Positions 15,416 through 22,605 of a stretch of 22,605 nucleotides of DNA are shown piece after piece. The stretch covers positions 1 through 22,605 of the forward strand of contig CBFGJP010000039.1 of NCBI GenBank assembly GCA_965649105.1, written 5' to 3'. Origin of the DNA: JAOAFX01 sp965649105 (GTDB lineage Bacteria; Hydrothermota; Tepidihabitantia; SM23-42; JAOAFX01). Position numbers and translations under genes: made by a program. The notes under the pieces were generated by a model. It saw only the letters and a program-made list of their open reading frames with translations. It was not told the DNA's origin and did no database searches. Position 1 is the first letter of the stretch; each line of letters starts with the position of its first letter.

Positions 15416-16528
15416 ATGAAAAGGTATCTTGCGATAATCCTTATATTATCAATTCCCCTGTTTGCAGATTTTGCAAAACTTGGGACATCAGGTGCCCAGT
15501 TTTTGAAGATCAGTATCGGTCGCGGGGCGGCAATGGGTGAGGCATTTGTCGCAATCTCTGACGATGCCTCAGCCACATACTGGAATCCTGCAGGGCTGGG
15601 CATACTGAACAATCGTCAGTTTGCACTCCAGCATAATGAATGGATTGCGGATATAAAGCATGATTACCTTGCGGTCGTACTACCTTTATCAAATATGGGA
15701 ACCCTTGGCTTCAGTCTTACTGCATTGACAATGGGGAAAATGGAGATAACAGCTATTGATGATCCCAATTCGAATACGGTACGTGAGGATACAGGTACTG
15801 GAACATACTTCAATGCCTCCGATTTTGCCCTGGGAATTTCATTTGGAAGGATGTTCACTGACCGTCTTGCGGCAGGTGCAACAATCAAGGCAGTCCAAGA
15901 GATGATCTGGGATATGTCTGCGTCCGGCATTGCTACTGACTTTGGAATTCATTATAATACAGGATTCAGGGGTCTAAAGATTGCGGCATCAATGGCGAAT
16001 TTCGGTGCGGATATAAAATTTGGTGGAAGGAACCTTGACCGCTCTGCTGATCCATTTCCTGATTCTCCTCTTGATTACGAAAAAATTCCTGTGTCAATCA
16101 AGACTACGCCCTTCCCCCTTCCATTGATATTCAGGTTTGGATTGGCAATGAATCCTGTAGAGACCGAAGCACAGAGGTTTACTGTTGCTCTTGATCTAAA
16201 TCACCCTAATGATAATTACGAGACGATAAATCTTGGTCTTGAATATGGCTATCTGAATACGCTCTTTTTAAGGGCTGGTTACAAAATGTATCTGAACATT
16301 GATTATATGAAGGCAATGACTGGTGCTGAACCAGTCTATGATTCCACTGCTGAGAAGTACACCTATCCGAATTGGGGTGAAAATACGGAGTGGCTATTGA
16401 ATAACCTTACTGCAGGTGTTGGGTTTAATCTCAAGATGGGTGAGCGTGAAATGCGGATTGATTACGCTTATATGAATAAAGGCGTGCTCAGTCATACTCA
16501 TCGTATCGGATTGATTTTTGGATTCTAA
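15416..16528 (+). CDS. PorV/PorQ-family (UPF0164) outer-membrane protein
   Basis: The 370-residue protein has a signal peptide (1-17, cleavage after PLFA) and then the classic family start: GTSGAQFLKISIGRGAAMGEAFVAISDDASATYWNPAGL. It continues as beta strands and ends in a terminal Phe (RIGLIFGF), as outer-membrane barrels do. In Bacteroidota, PorV collects cargo proteins with C-terminal sorting domains at the type IX secretion pore. Here it lies directly between genes for such cargo (12452 before it, 16582 and 19333 after it). I infer a similar role, but many FCB genomes hold several family members with untested roles. AGGAGG lies upstream of ATG 15416. A strong hairpin follows the stop. Confidence 0.88.
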   Translation: MKRYLAIILILSIPLFADFAKLGTSGAQFLKISIGRGAAMGEAFVAISDDASATYWNPAGLGILNNRQFALQHNEWIADIKHDYLAVVLPLSNMGTLGFSLTALTMGKMEITAIDDPNSNTVREDTGTGTYFNASDFALGISFGRMFTDRLAAGATIKAVQEMIWDMSASGIATDFGIHYNTGFRGLKIAASMANFGADIKFGGRNLDRSADPFPDSPLDYEKIPVSIKTTPFPLPLIFRFGLAMNPVETEAQRFTVALDLNHPNDNYETINLGLEYGYLNTLFLRAGYKMYLNIDYMKAMTGAEPVYDSTAEKYTYPNWGENTEWLLNNLTAGVGFNLKMGEREMRIDYAYMNKGVLSHTHRIGLIFGF

Positions 16529-16535
16529 ATGGTAA

Positions 16536-16566
16536 TAAGGGTGGGGTTCAATGAACCCCACCCTTA
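16536..16566 (+). terminator. Perfect 14-bp hairpin without a T tract, after the PorV-like gene
   Basis: The arms TAAGGGTGGGGTTC (16536-16549) and GAACCCCACCCTTA (16553-16566) pair perfectly around a 3-nt AAT loop. The following bases are AAAAAGAGG, so there is no U tract on the plus strand, and there is none on the minus strand either. It could be a partial terminator, an RNA stability element protecting the upstream message, or a stop to ribosome-coupled read-through. The ribosome site of the protease gene begins about 5 nt after the stem. Confidence 0.6.
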
Positions 16567-16581
16567 AAAAAGAGGTGGATA

Positions 16582-19230
16582 ATGAAAAAATTATTTGTGT
16601 TGGTATGCCTTGTCGGGATCTTACTGGCATCTGATTTTGTCCCGGTAGACAGCATAGAAGATATTGCTAGCAAATTTGTAAACCAGCGTTATGGACCTGG
16701 CTATGTGCTTTTTAGAACTCTAACCTATTATGGATATGATGAACAACCTAATGCTTATGGATTGACATTTTCAAATCCTGAACAGGATTTGATTACAATA
16801 ATAATGGGTGCAAGATATACTACTTCACCTATTGGCGAGGTTTATAAAGGAATCCCACATTGCGAAAGATTTTATAACGCAGTTCTGGAAAAAGCAAGAC
16901 GAAATTTCCAGAGAGAACCTATGTTTAAAAAATACTACTACTTTGGAGTAGGGGAAGAATATACAGGATTTGATTTAGATGGTAATAGAGTCTTAATAAA
17001 TGTCTTAAATTCACAAATTAAATCTGATGAAGATTTAACAAAAATTAAACCGGATCCAGTTTTAGAGAAATTAACAAGAGAAAAGTGGATTCGTTATTTG
17101 AATGCAAAGGAATTTGTAACCCGACAGGGTAATTATGTTGATTCCGTTCCATTTATTGATTGGGTCTATGGTTGTTCACCAACCGCGGCTTCAATGATGT
17201 TCTGGTACTGGGATTATCGTAACTATGGAAAACTTGTTGACCATTTCTATACCCATTGGGATACCCCTGAGAACGAATGGAATGACTGTGCTAATACCAA
17301 CCGTGAGCTTGCCCTGGCAATGAATACCGATACAATCACCGGTGGCACATATATTAGCAGTATTGCCCCGGGAATGATGACGGTTGCCAATTCTTATAAT
17401 GGGTATTCATTCAATGCGACTACCTCCCCGCAGGGTGGCTACTGGAATCAGTGGGTATTTTCATATTTGAAGGCAGAGATCGATGCCCAGAGACCCTGTC
17501 ACTGGAATGTCCTTCAATACTGGTATCCACCGATGAGCGAATATATAAACCACTCCGTCACTGGTGTTGGATACGAGATTACAAGTAATGATACATTTAT
17601 AATTGTTCACACAACCTGGGGTAATGATGAGCCTTTGTGGCCACTCGGAACATATTACAATGGAGTATATTCATATGATTATGTAGTAAGTTTAGTCCCC
17701 GGTGGTTCAAATCCCAATAATGTATTTCTGGATTATCCAAAAGGTGGCGATGTCTATAATCTACCCATTATGTTCAAGAACCTAAAGTATGCGATTCGCT
17801 GGCATACGACCGGAAGTGATATAAGTTATCTAAAACTCTGGTGGTCTAAAGGAAACGATGGTGATGGTTACGATTCTTTGCGCTGGACTTTAATTGCTAA
17901 TAATGTTCCCAATACCGGAAAATATATCTGGACCTGTCCAACACTTAGCTGTTCGTTGAGAGTAAATATTGCGGCAATGAATATCAGTAATGTAAGACTC
18001 GCTGCAGACGGTAGTTTTGGCAGGACCCGTGTTTTGGAATTGAACCATTCAGCAAATGTCAATCTTATTGGGCATTATGATACACCAGGATGGGCAAATG
18101 AAGTCTTCATTGTTGGTAATTATGCCTATATCGCGGATGGACCTGCAGGTTTGACAATAGTTGATATCAGCGATTCTACCCTACCTGAACCAGTTAATAA
18201 AGTTGCACTTCCAGGAAATTCATATGCGCTAACTGGAACATCACAGTATCTGTATATAGGCGATCGTGAAGACACCCTGAGAATCCTGTCACTTTCAAAT
18301 CCAACAAATCCTGTCCAGATAGGAAAATTAGCATTAAATGACGATGTCCTTGGTTTGTTTGTGGATGGCAGCAGGCTTTATGTGGCTGCACGTTCCCAGG
18401 GTCTCGTAATCGTTGATGTTCAGAATCCATCTAATCCAGTGATATTAGGAACATTTAATACAAGCGGTTTTGCTTACGATGTTGTTGTAACCGATAATTA
18501 CGCCTATGTTGCCGATGCAACAAAAGGTGTTAGAATAATCGATGTTTCAACTCCATCAAATCCAGTTGAAACTGGTTATTACGATACCAATGGTGTAACA
18601 TATAGTGTGGCTAAATATGGGAACTATCTTTATGCGGCAGATGGTAATCCAGGGATTAAGGTCTTTGATGCCTCAAGCCCTGATACCCTTCTTCTTTTAG
18701 GCTCGCTTGATACTCCAAACTCAGCAACAGGAATCCAGTATTATAATAATCATATCTTTGTGGCAGATGGGGCATTGGGTGGATTAAGGGTGATAAATGT
18801 TACAAATCCATCTTCGCCTTCAGAAGTTGGTTATATTCTCTCTGTGAGCACGGCAAATTTTGTTTATCTGAGAAACAGCCTTGTTTATCTGCCCGACGGA
18901 AGTACGGGATTGTTGATCATAAAACAGGATATTGTGGGGGTTGAAGAAAATAAACAACTGCCTGTAATAACTTCTTTGAAAATAATGCCTCAACCTGTAA
19001 ACCAGCGAAATCATGCTGTCATTCAGTTTATTATAGAAAGAGAAACCGAAGGAAAGATTGAAGTTCTTGATATTTCAGGCAGAGTTTTAAAGACGATTTA
19101 TCAGGGCCGCTTTAATAAAGGCAAAAACGAAATCCTGTGGTTACCTGATGGATTCGCATCAGGCGTTTACTTTGTCCGAATCAACAGCGAGGCAAGTAAT
19201 ATAATTAGCAAACTGCTTATCGTAAAATAA
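16582..19230 (+). CDS. Secreted C39-like cysteine protease with seven-blade LVIVD propeller and sorting domain
   Basis: The 882-residue protein has a signal peptide (1-17) and a propeptide-like region (about 20-185). A papain-like C39-type domain (about 186-375) follows, with the catalytic Cys198 in YGCSPTAASMMFWYW, His324 in NHSVTGVGYE, and a WGND motif (346-349) that could give the third residue. A linker of about 110 residues leads to seven LVIVD-type repeats (about 490-790). Their recurring strands are GLTIVDISDS, TLRILSLSNP, GLVIVDVQNP, GVRIIDVSTP, GIKVFDASSP, GLRVINVTNP and GLLIIKQ, the count for one closed propeller. The last 85 residues form a sorting domain (ISGRVLKTI, ASGVYFVRI, KLLIVK). 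It is probably a surface-attached protease. Substrate is unknown. Confidence 0.85.
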   Translation: MKKLFVLVCLVGILLASDFVPVDSIEDIASKFVNQRYGPGYVLFRTLTYYGYDEQPNAYGLTFSNPEQDLITIIMGARYTTSPIGEVYKGIPHCERFYNAVLEKARRNFQREPMFKKYYYFGVGEEYTGFDLDGNRVLINVLNSQIKSDEDLTKIKPDPVLEKLTREKWIRYLNAKEFVTRQGNYVDSVPFIDWVYGCSPTAASMMFWYWDYRNYGKLVDHFYTHWDTPENEWNDCANTNRELALAMNTDTITGGTYISSIAPGMMTVANSYNGYSFNATTSPQGGYWNQWVFSYLKAEIDAQRPCHWNVLQYWYPPMSEYINHSVTGVGYEITSNDTFIIVHTTWGNDEPLWPLGTYYNGVYSYDYVVSLVPGGSNPNNVFLDYPKGGDVYNLPIMFKNLKYAIRWHTTGSDISYLKLWWSKGNDGDGYDSLRWTLIANNVPNTGKYIWTCPTLSCSLRVNIAAMNISNVRLAADGSFGRTRVLELNHSANVNLIGHYDTPGWANEVFIVGNYAYIADGPAGLTIVDISDSTLPEPVNKVALPGNSYALTGTSQYLYIGDREDTLRILSLSNPTNPVQIGKLALNDDVLGLFVDGSRLYVAARSQGLVIVDVQNPSNPVILGTFNTSGFAYDVVVTDNYAYVADATKGVRIIDVSTPSNPVETGYYDTNGVTYSVAKYGNYLYAADGNPGIKVFDASSPDTLLLLGSLDTPNSATGIQYYNNHIFVADGALGGLRVINVTNPSSPSEVGYILSVSTANFVYLRNSLVYLPDGSTGLLIIKQDIVGVEENKQLPVITSLKIMPQPVNQRNHAVIQFIIERETEGKIEVLDISGRVLKTIYQGRFNKGKNEILWLPDGFASGVYFVRINSEASNIISKLLIVK

Positions 19231-19238
19231 GAAAGGAG

Positions 19239-19307
19239 GTGATGATAAGACGAAAAATTATGGGAATAAATAGCCCTGTATGGGCAATCTGGGGTTTACT
19301 TATATAA
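19239..19307 (+). CDS. Possible short leader ORF before the propeller protein gene
   Basis: AAAGGAGGTGAT at 19232-19243 is a 12-base perfect complement of the conserved 16S rRNA 3' end. It runs into GTG 19239 and ATG 19242, either of which opens a 21-22 codon frame ending in TAA at 19305-19307. The peptide is basic, then contains PVWAIWGLLI. Start spacing from the Shine-Dalgarno is too short for normal initiation, so this may be a standby site. A 4-bp hairpin GCCC-TGTAT-GGGC lies inside. The real gene has its own site, AAAGGAG, before ATG 19333. Confidence 0.3.
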   Translation: MMIRRKIMGINSPVWAIWGLLI

Positions 19308-19332
19308 GGTTATACAAAGAAAGGAGTGAAAA

Positions 19333-20937
19333 ATGAAGAAAGTATTAATAATCATTGGTGTAATATGTATCACTGTTTATGCAGGTGTTGTGCCTGCAAA
19401 TATTGATAAGGCTAAGATGGATGATGGAATTGGCACCTGTGATAAATTTGTGCCAGTGACAACCCGACAAGAGATAATAATAGCAGATTCTTCTGTGAAT
19501 CAATATTGTATGTGGACACAGCAACAGGAATGTTTGGCTTATAATCCTACCGATGAGTATCTCCAATTTGTCTGCAGAAACTTTGTTGTTGGTAACAACC
19601 TTGATGTCTGGCAGAATGATAAGACATTTGGTAGTGCCTGGACCGATGAGAATGTTTATACTGCTCAATTGGGCGGTGCACGTTATCCACATTCAATTGC
19701 TTCAGTTGATGGCCAGGGACCACACATTTCTGCGCCCGTTCTCATTTCTGGTGCCTGGGGCGCAATGATGGGACAGTATGAGAGTGGTGGCTGGTTTTCA
19801 TCATTATGGGATGAACCGGTTGACCTCTCAGGCAATGTAGGAACACATAAAAACGATGGACACCAATTGCCCAATGGAAATATTTTATTTATCGGAGTTA
19901 CGGGAAGCTATGACATTCTCTACAGGACCTATAACACAAATCTGAGCCAGCAACTTGCCAGTGGTGTTGTCGCGCCGGCAACATCCTATTTCTGGGGATT
20001 TGATGTCAATGGTGGTACCGCTTATGTCTTCTGGTATGATGATAATTTGAATGTGTATTACAAGACCACAACCGATGGTATCAACTGGAGTGCAGTCCAG
20101 ACATATAACCTCGTTTGGCCCCAGCCATTTACCCAGAATGTTTTCTACTGGGGACAGATGGCAGTTACTGATGCAGGCAATCCAGTTCTTGTCTTTGATA
20201 TAATTGATGGTAGCGATGCTGATTATCCTTATGTGGGTAAGGTTTATGTTTCAACCGCCCCTGGTCAGCCTTGCACTGAAGTTGGTGTTACTACCGCCGG
20301 TGCCGAGAACTTCTATCCCACGGTTGCTGCAGGTGGTAACTATGTCGTCGTTTTATTTGGTGAAGCAAGGAGTGGTTCAGGCACGAGCACTTTCTGGGAT
20401 ATCTACTACAACTATTCACAAGATAATGGAAATACCTGGCATACACCAATAAATCTCACCCAGAATATAACCGACCATAACAATTGTCTCTGGCAGATTG
20501 CAAAGAGAGTTGATCCGGTAGGAAATGGGCAATTCTTCTTCGCATTCGGTTGCGCTATAAGCTCTCCAATGGATGATCTTTATGCCCTTATCCAGGGTAA
20601 TCAAGCAAATCCATCCCGGTGGTTTGTTGGTAGGAATCCGATTGTTGGTATTGCCGAGAATAAGACCGAGACACCAAACAAACTCGCCCTCAATATTGCA
20701 CCAAATCCAGTTCGTAGCCAGGCTAGTCTTTCCTATGCATTACCAAAATCAGGCAATGTATCAATTACCCTTTACAGTGCGGATGGTAGACTCGTTAGAA
20801 CTATTGACCAGGGCTATAAGAATGCTGGATTCTATACCACTACGGTTGATACCCGTGAATTTTCCAATGGTGCATATATAGTTGTCTTGAAGACCGATAA
20901 CAAGAATCTCTCGGGTAAACTCGTTGTCTCCCACTAA
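19333..20937 (+). CDS. Secreted BNR/sialidase-like propeller protein with sorting domain
   Basis: The 534-residue protein has a signal peptide (1-17, cleavage near VYA). The body (about 50-430) looks like a sialidase-type beta propeller. Asp-box-like segments such as TTDGINWS and SQDNGNTWH, and recurrent aromatic strands (YVFWYDDNLNVYYK, ISAPVLISGAWG), support this, but catalytic residues of true sialidases are not evident. The last 85 residues are a type-IX-like sorting domain (IAPNPV, YSADGRLVRTI, SNGAYIVVL, GKLVV). Export and surface attachment are likely. It is the last gene before a strong terminator and is separated from the protease gene by a 102-nt leader with an extended Shine-Dalgarno. 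It may bind glycans or proteins. No enzyme activity is claimed. Confidence 0.75.
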   Translation: MKKVLIIIGVICITVYAGVVPANIDKAKMDDGIGTCDKFVPVTTRQEIIIADSSVNQYCMWTQQQECLAYNPTDEYLQFVCRNFVVGNNLDVWQNDKTFGSAWTDENVYTAQLGGARYPHSIASVDGQGPHISAPVLISGAWGAMMGQYESGGWFSSLWDEPVDLSGNVGTHKNDGHQLPNGNILFIGVTGSYDILYRTYNTNLSQQLASGVVAPATSYFWGFDVNGGTAYVFWYDDNLNVYYKTTTDGINWSAVQTYNLVWPQPFTQNVFYWGQMAVTDAGNPVLVFDIIDGSDADYPYVGKVYVSTAPGQPCTEVGVTTAGAENFYPTVAAGGNYVVVLFGEARSGSGTSTFWDIYYNYSQDNGNTWHTPINLTQNITDHNNCLWQIAKRVDPVGNGQFFFAFGCAISSPMDDLYALIQGNQANPSRWFVGRNPIVGIAENKTETPNKLALNIAPNPVRSQASLSYALPKSGNVSITLYSADGRLVRTIDQGYKNAGFYTTTVDTREFSNGAYIVVLKTDNKNLSGKLVVSH

Positions 20938-20951
20938 GTGAAGTTAATAAT

Positions 20952-20979
20952 AAAAAAGGGGGCATCTGCCCCCTTTTTT
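20952..20979. terminator. Bidirectional intrinsic terminator between convergent genes
   Basis: AAAAAAGGGGGC (20952-20963) and GCCCCCTTTTTT (20968-20979) pair around ATCT. The plus strand ends in six T, and the minus strand, read the other way, also ends in six T, so it can stop transcription from both sides. The stop codon of the minus-strand glycosyltransferase gene (20978-20980) overlaps the edge of the stem. Confidence 0.92.
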
Positions 20980-22605
20980 ATTTATTCAATAATTTTAAAT
21001 TCTGCAGTATTGGTTGATACTTACTATTTTTTTTCAAACCTATCAACCAGTATTTTTTTGCGTTTTCTAAATCATTCAATTGCATATAACATATTCCAAT
21101 GAGATTGAATATTTCAGGTGTAATTTCATAACCCTGGGGGTATTTTACTGCCATTTTGAAATTTTCAATGGCATTTATATAGTCCTGTTTTTTCATATAT
21201 AATTTTGCAATCCCCTCGTAGATAACAGGATTTGGTGATGGTTTTTTTTCAATATGTAATTTAAGAATCTCTATTGCCTTTTCTAATTCATTTTTCATCA
21301 AATAACAATCCGCAAGATTGTAATATACCATAGCATCTGAATGCGGGATATCTATTGCGATTTTGAGATGGTAAATCGCACTATCAATCTGCCCGGTTCT
21401 TTTGTATACATATCCAATTTGATTTAGCGCATAATGAAAATAAGGATTTAAGTCAACAGACCTTTTAAAATGTTGGAGTGCCTCTTTAGTTTTGCCTAGT
21501 TTATTATAGTAGAGCCCGCCAATATAATATAATTCATACTTTAATTCATCCGCTGTTAATTGTAGCCCAGCAGTCAAATATTTTTCTGTTTCAGAAAATC
21601 GGTTGTTCTCCAAAAGTACCCTGCTTATCTGAATATAACTTAATGACTTTGGCTTTTTATAAGGATATTCATTTTCAAAAAATTTTATCCAAGTGAATAT
21701 TACCAATATGATGAAGATAATTATTGATTTGAAAACAAAATTTAATTTTCTCTTTCGGATTGATTCAATAAATTTGAGTATAAAATATCCTGAAAATATA
21801 CAGAAAAAGGGAATTACAGGTAAACGATACCGGGCGGTGATGAAGAGTAAGATGATTGTGATAGTATAACCAGATGCGATTAAAAATATTAAAATAAAAA
21901 AATCTTTTTGTTTTGCTTCTTTTAGGGTTAAAAAGATGAGGATTAATCCTGTCAAACTAAGAGGAAAGAGTAAATTTGATTTTAAGAGCGGTAATTTGTT
22001 AATGACTGAATAATTAAAAAAAAACTCATCATCAGTATTCCGGGGGAATTCCCAGGCATTGAAAAATAAAACTGTTTTTTTGATTGTTATAACAATCCAC
22101 CTTAAAGGATTTCGTATTATAAATTGAAATGCCCTTTTATACCAGAAATTTTGCATCTCACTAAAATTTTTTATTCTTTCAGAAATATAGGCAGTTGTGA
22201 TCAGACTATCCCATTGATAACCGGGCTGGATTGAAATCGTTTTGTTGATATCGGGATTATTGCCAATATAGAAATTTATTCCGCCATTGTATGATATCAA
22301 AACGAGCTCATTTGAATGAATATAATTACGCAATGTAGTAAAAAATCCTGGTAGGATAGCAAAGACCAAGAATATTATTATGTATTTTAATTTTAATTTT
22401 CGCTGAATTTTTCTAATTACAAAATAAAGCCATAGTAAAATAAAAGGAAGGATGATTAAAAAATTTGTAAGGGTGATGGTTAAGAGTCCGTAAGAGACTG
22501 CAGAAATAATTAACCACTCAATCCTTTTCGGATTATTCTTTATATACTCATAAGATTTCATTAGACCAAATACCGATAAGATAAAAAAGAATATTATCAA
22601 TACAG
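20978..22605 (-). CDS. GT-C-type membrane glycosyltransferase with C-terminal TPR array (5' end missing)
   Basis: The frame stays open to the window edge, so the start and the catalytic N-terminal loop (where family 39-like enzymes carry their acidic residues) lie outside. About 540 residues are visible. The first 310 hold roughly eight hydrophobic helices and the loop NGGINFYIGNNPD (105-117), which is typical of glycosyltransferase family 39/ArnT-like membrane enzymes using polyprenyl-phosphate sugars. Residues about 325-540 hold roughly six TPR units (GGLYYNKLGKTKEALQHF, GYVYKRTGQIDSAIYHL, ADCYLMKNELEKAIEIL). It is probably a protein or surface glycan glycosyltransferase. The gene is convergent with the operon before it and is visibly richer in A+T than its neighbours (many AAA, ATA and TTT codons). 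Confidence 0.75.
   Translation of the reverse strand, partial: VLIIFFFILSVFGLMKSYEYIKNNPKRIEWLIISAVSYGLLTITLTNFLIILPFILLWLYFVIRKIQRKLKLKYIIIFLVFAILPGFFTTLRNYIHSNELVLISYNGGINFYIGNNPDINKTISIQPGYQWDSLITTAYISERIKNFSEMQNFWYKRAFQFIIRNPLRWIVITIKKTVLFFNAWEFPRNTDDEFFFNYSVINKLPLLKSNLLFPLSLTGLILIFLTLKEAKQKDFFILIFLIASGYTITIILLFITARYRLPVIPFFCIFSGYFILKFIESIRKRKLNFVFKSIIIFIILVIFTWIKFFENEYPYKKPKSLSYIQISRVLLENNRFSETEKYLTAGLQLTADELKYELYYIGGLYYNKLGKTKEALQHFKRSVDLNPYFHYALNQIGYVYKRTGQIDSAIYHLKIAIDIPHSDAMVYYNLADCYLMKNELEKAIEILKLHIEKKPSPNPVIYEGIAKLYMKKQDYINAIENFKMAVKYPQGYEITPEIFNLIGICYMQLNDLENAKKYWLIGLKKNSKYQPILQNLKLLNK

Noticed and set aside
19333..20937. Active sialidase
   Set aside because: Only Asp-box-like segments are seen; the arginine triad, Tyr/Glu pair and acid/base Asp cannot be assigned.

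Overview
The window looks like chromosomal DNA from a Gram-negative, outer-membrane-bearing bacterium of the Fibrobacterota-Chlorobi-Bacteroidota (FCB) side of the tree. An uncultured lineage such as candidate phylum WOR-3 (Stahlbacteria) or a relative is my best guess. The reasons are a complete ExbB/ExbD/ExbD/TonB set followed by a TonB-dependent receptor, a PorV/UPF0164-type outer-membrane protein, and three secreted proteins with type-IX-like C-terminal sorting domains. Codon use is A+T-rich with many AGA/AGG arginines, and Shine-Dalgarno sites are strong. The phylum is an inference; there is no marker gene such as rRNA in the window.

Region 1 (138-6330) is one tight plus-strand operon of nine genes, with many 1-4 bp overlaps. 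It encodes a DUF6754 membrane protein with an N-terminal fibronectin-III-like domain, three further integral membrane proteins of unknown family, a DUF4388 (PatA-like) cytosolic protein, two proteins that look like Roadblock/LC7 domains, and two small three-helix membrane proteins. I know of no assigned function for this set. It reads as a membrane-embedded complex with a Roadblock/DUF4388 regulatory layer, and it is the best candidate for an undescribed system here.

Region 2 (6334-8503) is the TonB energising operon: exbB/tolQ-like, two tandem exbD/tolR-like genes and tonB, behind a near-consensus promoter.

Region 3 (8507-20979) starts at another near-consensus promoter. It runs through a lipoprotein, a TonB-dependent receptor, a 984-residue secreted protein, a PorV-family protein, a C39-like protease with a seven-blade LVIVD propeller, and a BNR/sialidase-like propeller protein, and ends in a strong bidirectional terminator. 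The cargo proteins with sorting domains flank the PorV-like protein, which suggests a surface display or secretion unit energised or fed by the TonB system next door. Two genes in this region (8625 and 19333) share an unusual 5' leader carrying a very long anti-Shine-Dalgarno complement and a tiny ORF. The 984-residue gene is mosaic in codon use.

Region 4 (20978-22605, minus strand) is the 3' part of a convergent gene for a GT-C-type membrane glycosyltransferase with a C-terminal TPR array, cut off by the window edge.

No tRNA, rRNA, CRISPR array, transposase or IS was seen. No gene-free stretch reaches 300 bases.
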